From the NCBI GenBank assembly GCA_018725205.1, contig QLUB01000104.1, positions 1 to 5,897 on the forward strand: DNA of 5,897 nucleotides, written 5' to 3'. Positions 5,257 to 5,897 of this stretch are shown here, piece after piece (the stretch's first letter is position 1; each line of letters begins with the position of its first letter). Position numbers and translations under genes: made by a program. This DNA comes from a candidate division NPL-UPA2 bacterium. GTDB taxonomy: Bacteria; Bacillota; UBA994. The notes under the pieces are model-generated. The model had not been told where the DNA came from. It searched no databases and worked only from the letters and a program-made list of their open reading frames with translations.

Positions 5257-5897
5257 TTATCCCCTTTCTCAATATCGAACTCTTGCTGTACGTCGCCGTT
5301 GGTGTTTTCGTTGGCATTTACATTGGCGCTATTCCGGGTCTTTCAGTAACCATGGCGGTGTCGCTGCTCTTGTCCTTCACTTATGCGTGGGACGTGTATC
5401 CTGCACTCGCACTGATGGTCGGCATCTACACCGGAGGCGTATACGGCGGCAGTAGGTCAGCTATTTTGCTTAATATCCCCGGTGCACCATCCGCCGTGGC
5501 CACAGGCTTTGACGGTTATCCGCTGGCGCGCCTAGGCGAAGCGGGCAAGGCTATGGGATTGGCCACCACCATGTCAGTGCTGGGCGCCTTTTTCGGCATT
5601 GTGGTGTTAGCGGTGGCCGCTCCCTTTGTGGCAAATCTGGCACTTAGCTTTGCTCCCCGCGATTATCTTCTGTTAGCTTTGATGGGCATGCTTCTCGTAG
5701 GCAGTCTTAGCCGCGGCTCCCTGAGCAAGGCTTTGCTCACCGCCGCGCTTGGCACCTTTGTCGGTCTCGTAGGCATGGACCCCTTTACGGCACAGCCGCG
5801 CCTCACTTTTGGCAACCCCGGCCTACTTGGAGGCATTAGTTTTGTCGTCGTGATGATTGGGCTGTTTGGTTTGTCGGAGGGGCTGTATCAGCTGCAC
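5235..5897 (+). CDS. tctA: TctA-type large membrane subunit of a TTT transporter (3' partial)
   Basis: Main permease subunit that, with TctB, moves the organic acid delivered by TctC, driven by an ion gradient. The ATG at 5235 follows GGAGGAGGG (5220-5228) with a 6-bp gap. The frame stays open to the window end, giving 221 of about 500 residues. Family hallmarks are clear: VGIYIGAIPGLSVTMAVSLL (26-45), which matches the conserved G..PG motif of the family, and GGVYGGSRSAILLNIPGAPS (67-86) followed by DGYPLARLGEAGKAMG (93-108), the most conserved region of TctA. Long hydrophobic segments alternate with short loops throughout, as expected for a multi-span permease. The duplicate start upstream (ATG 5189) leads to a stop and is not the gene start. 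Confidence 0.95.
   Translation, partial: MAGLEGFLIPFLNIELLLYVAVGVFVGIYIGAIPGLSVTMAVSLLLSFTYAWDVYPALALMVGIYTGGVYGGSRSAILLNIPGAPSAVATGFDGYPLARLGEAGKAMGLATTMSVLGAFFGIVVLAVAAPFVANLALSFAPRDYLLLALMGMLLVGSLSRGSLSKALLTAALGTFVGLVGMDPFTAQPRLTFGNPGLLGGISFVVVMIGLFGLSEGLYQLH

Overview
The window carries six co-directional (+) genes with short gaps and a strong purine-rich Shine-Dalgarno sequence before each visible start, so it looks like one catabolic/transport operon. Both ends are cut: the first gene enters from the left and the last runs off the right. The GC-rich but not extreme composition, the very strong AGGAGG-type ribosome sites and a TctC solute receptor made as a lipoprotein (cysteine after a short hydrophobic signal) suggest a Gram-positive, Bacillota-like bacterium. 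This is inference; no marker gene is present.

Layout: (1) 3-1244, a CoA-acylating aldehyde dehydrogenase of the sulfoacetaldehyde dehydrogenase (SauS)-like type, N-terminus missing; (2) 1266-3057, a large thiamine-diphosphate enzyme of the acetolactate synthase/decarboxylase superfamily, frameshifted by an exact 31-bp tandem duplication; (3) 3137-3517, a small single-domain cupin; (4-6) 3545-5897, a tripartite tricarboxylate-type transporter (TTT) in the order tctC, tctB, tctA. tctC is frameshifted by a 73-bp tandem duplication, and the tctB/tctA junction carries a 46-bp tandem duplication that copies the tctA ribosome site and first codons. No stretch over 300 bp lacks a gene.

How the genes could work together (inference): TctCBA imports an organic acid, the thiamine enzyme makes or consumes an aldehyde from a 2-oxo acid, and the acylating dehydrogenase links that aldehyde to an acyl-CoA. 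The cupin may be an accessory isomerase, dioxygenase or ligand-binding protein. A sulfonate such as sulfolactate/sulfopyruvate or sulfoacetate is one candidate substrate, but nothing in the window fixes it.

The most striking feature is three independent local tandem duplications (31, 73 and 46 bp) within about 2.7 kb. Two disrupt otherwise perfect genes, and removing one copy restores full-length proteins in each case (586 and 339 residues). In the two imperfect duplications the copies differ almost only at synonymous positions. This points to two strain alleles stitched together during metagenome assembly rather than to decay of a duplicated copy, though real slippage duplications cannot be excluded from sequence alone.
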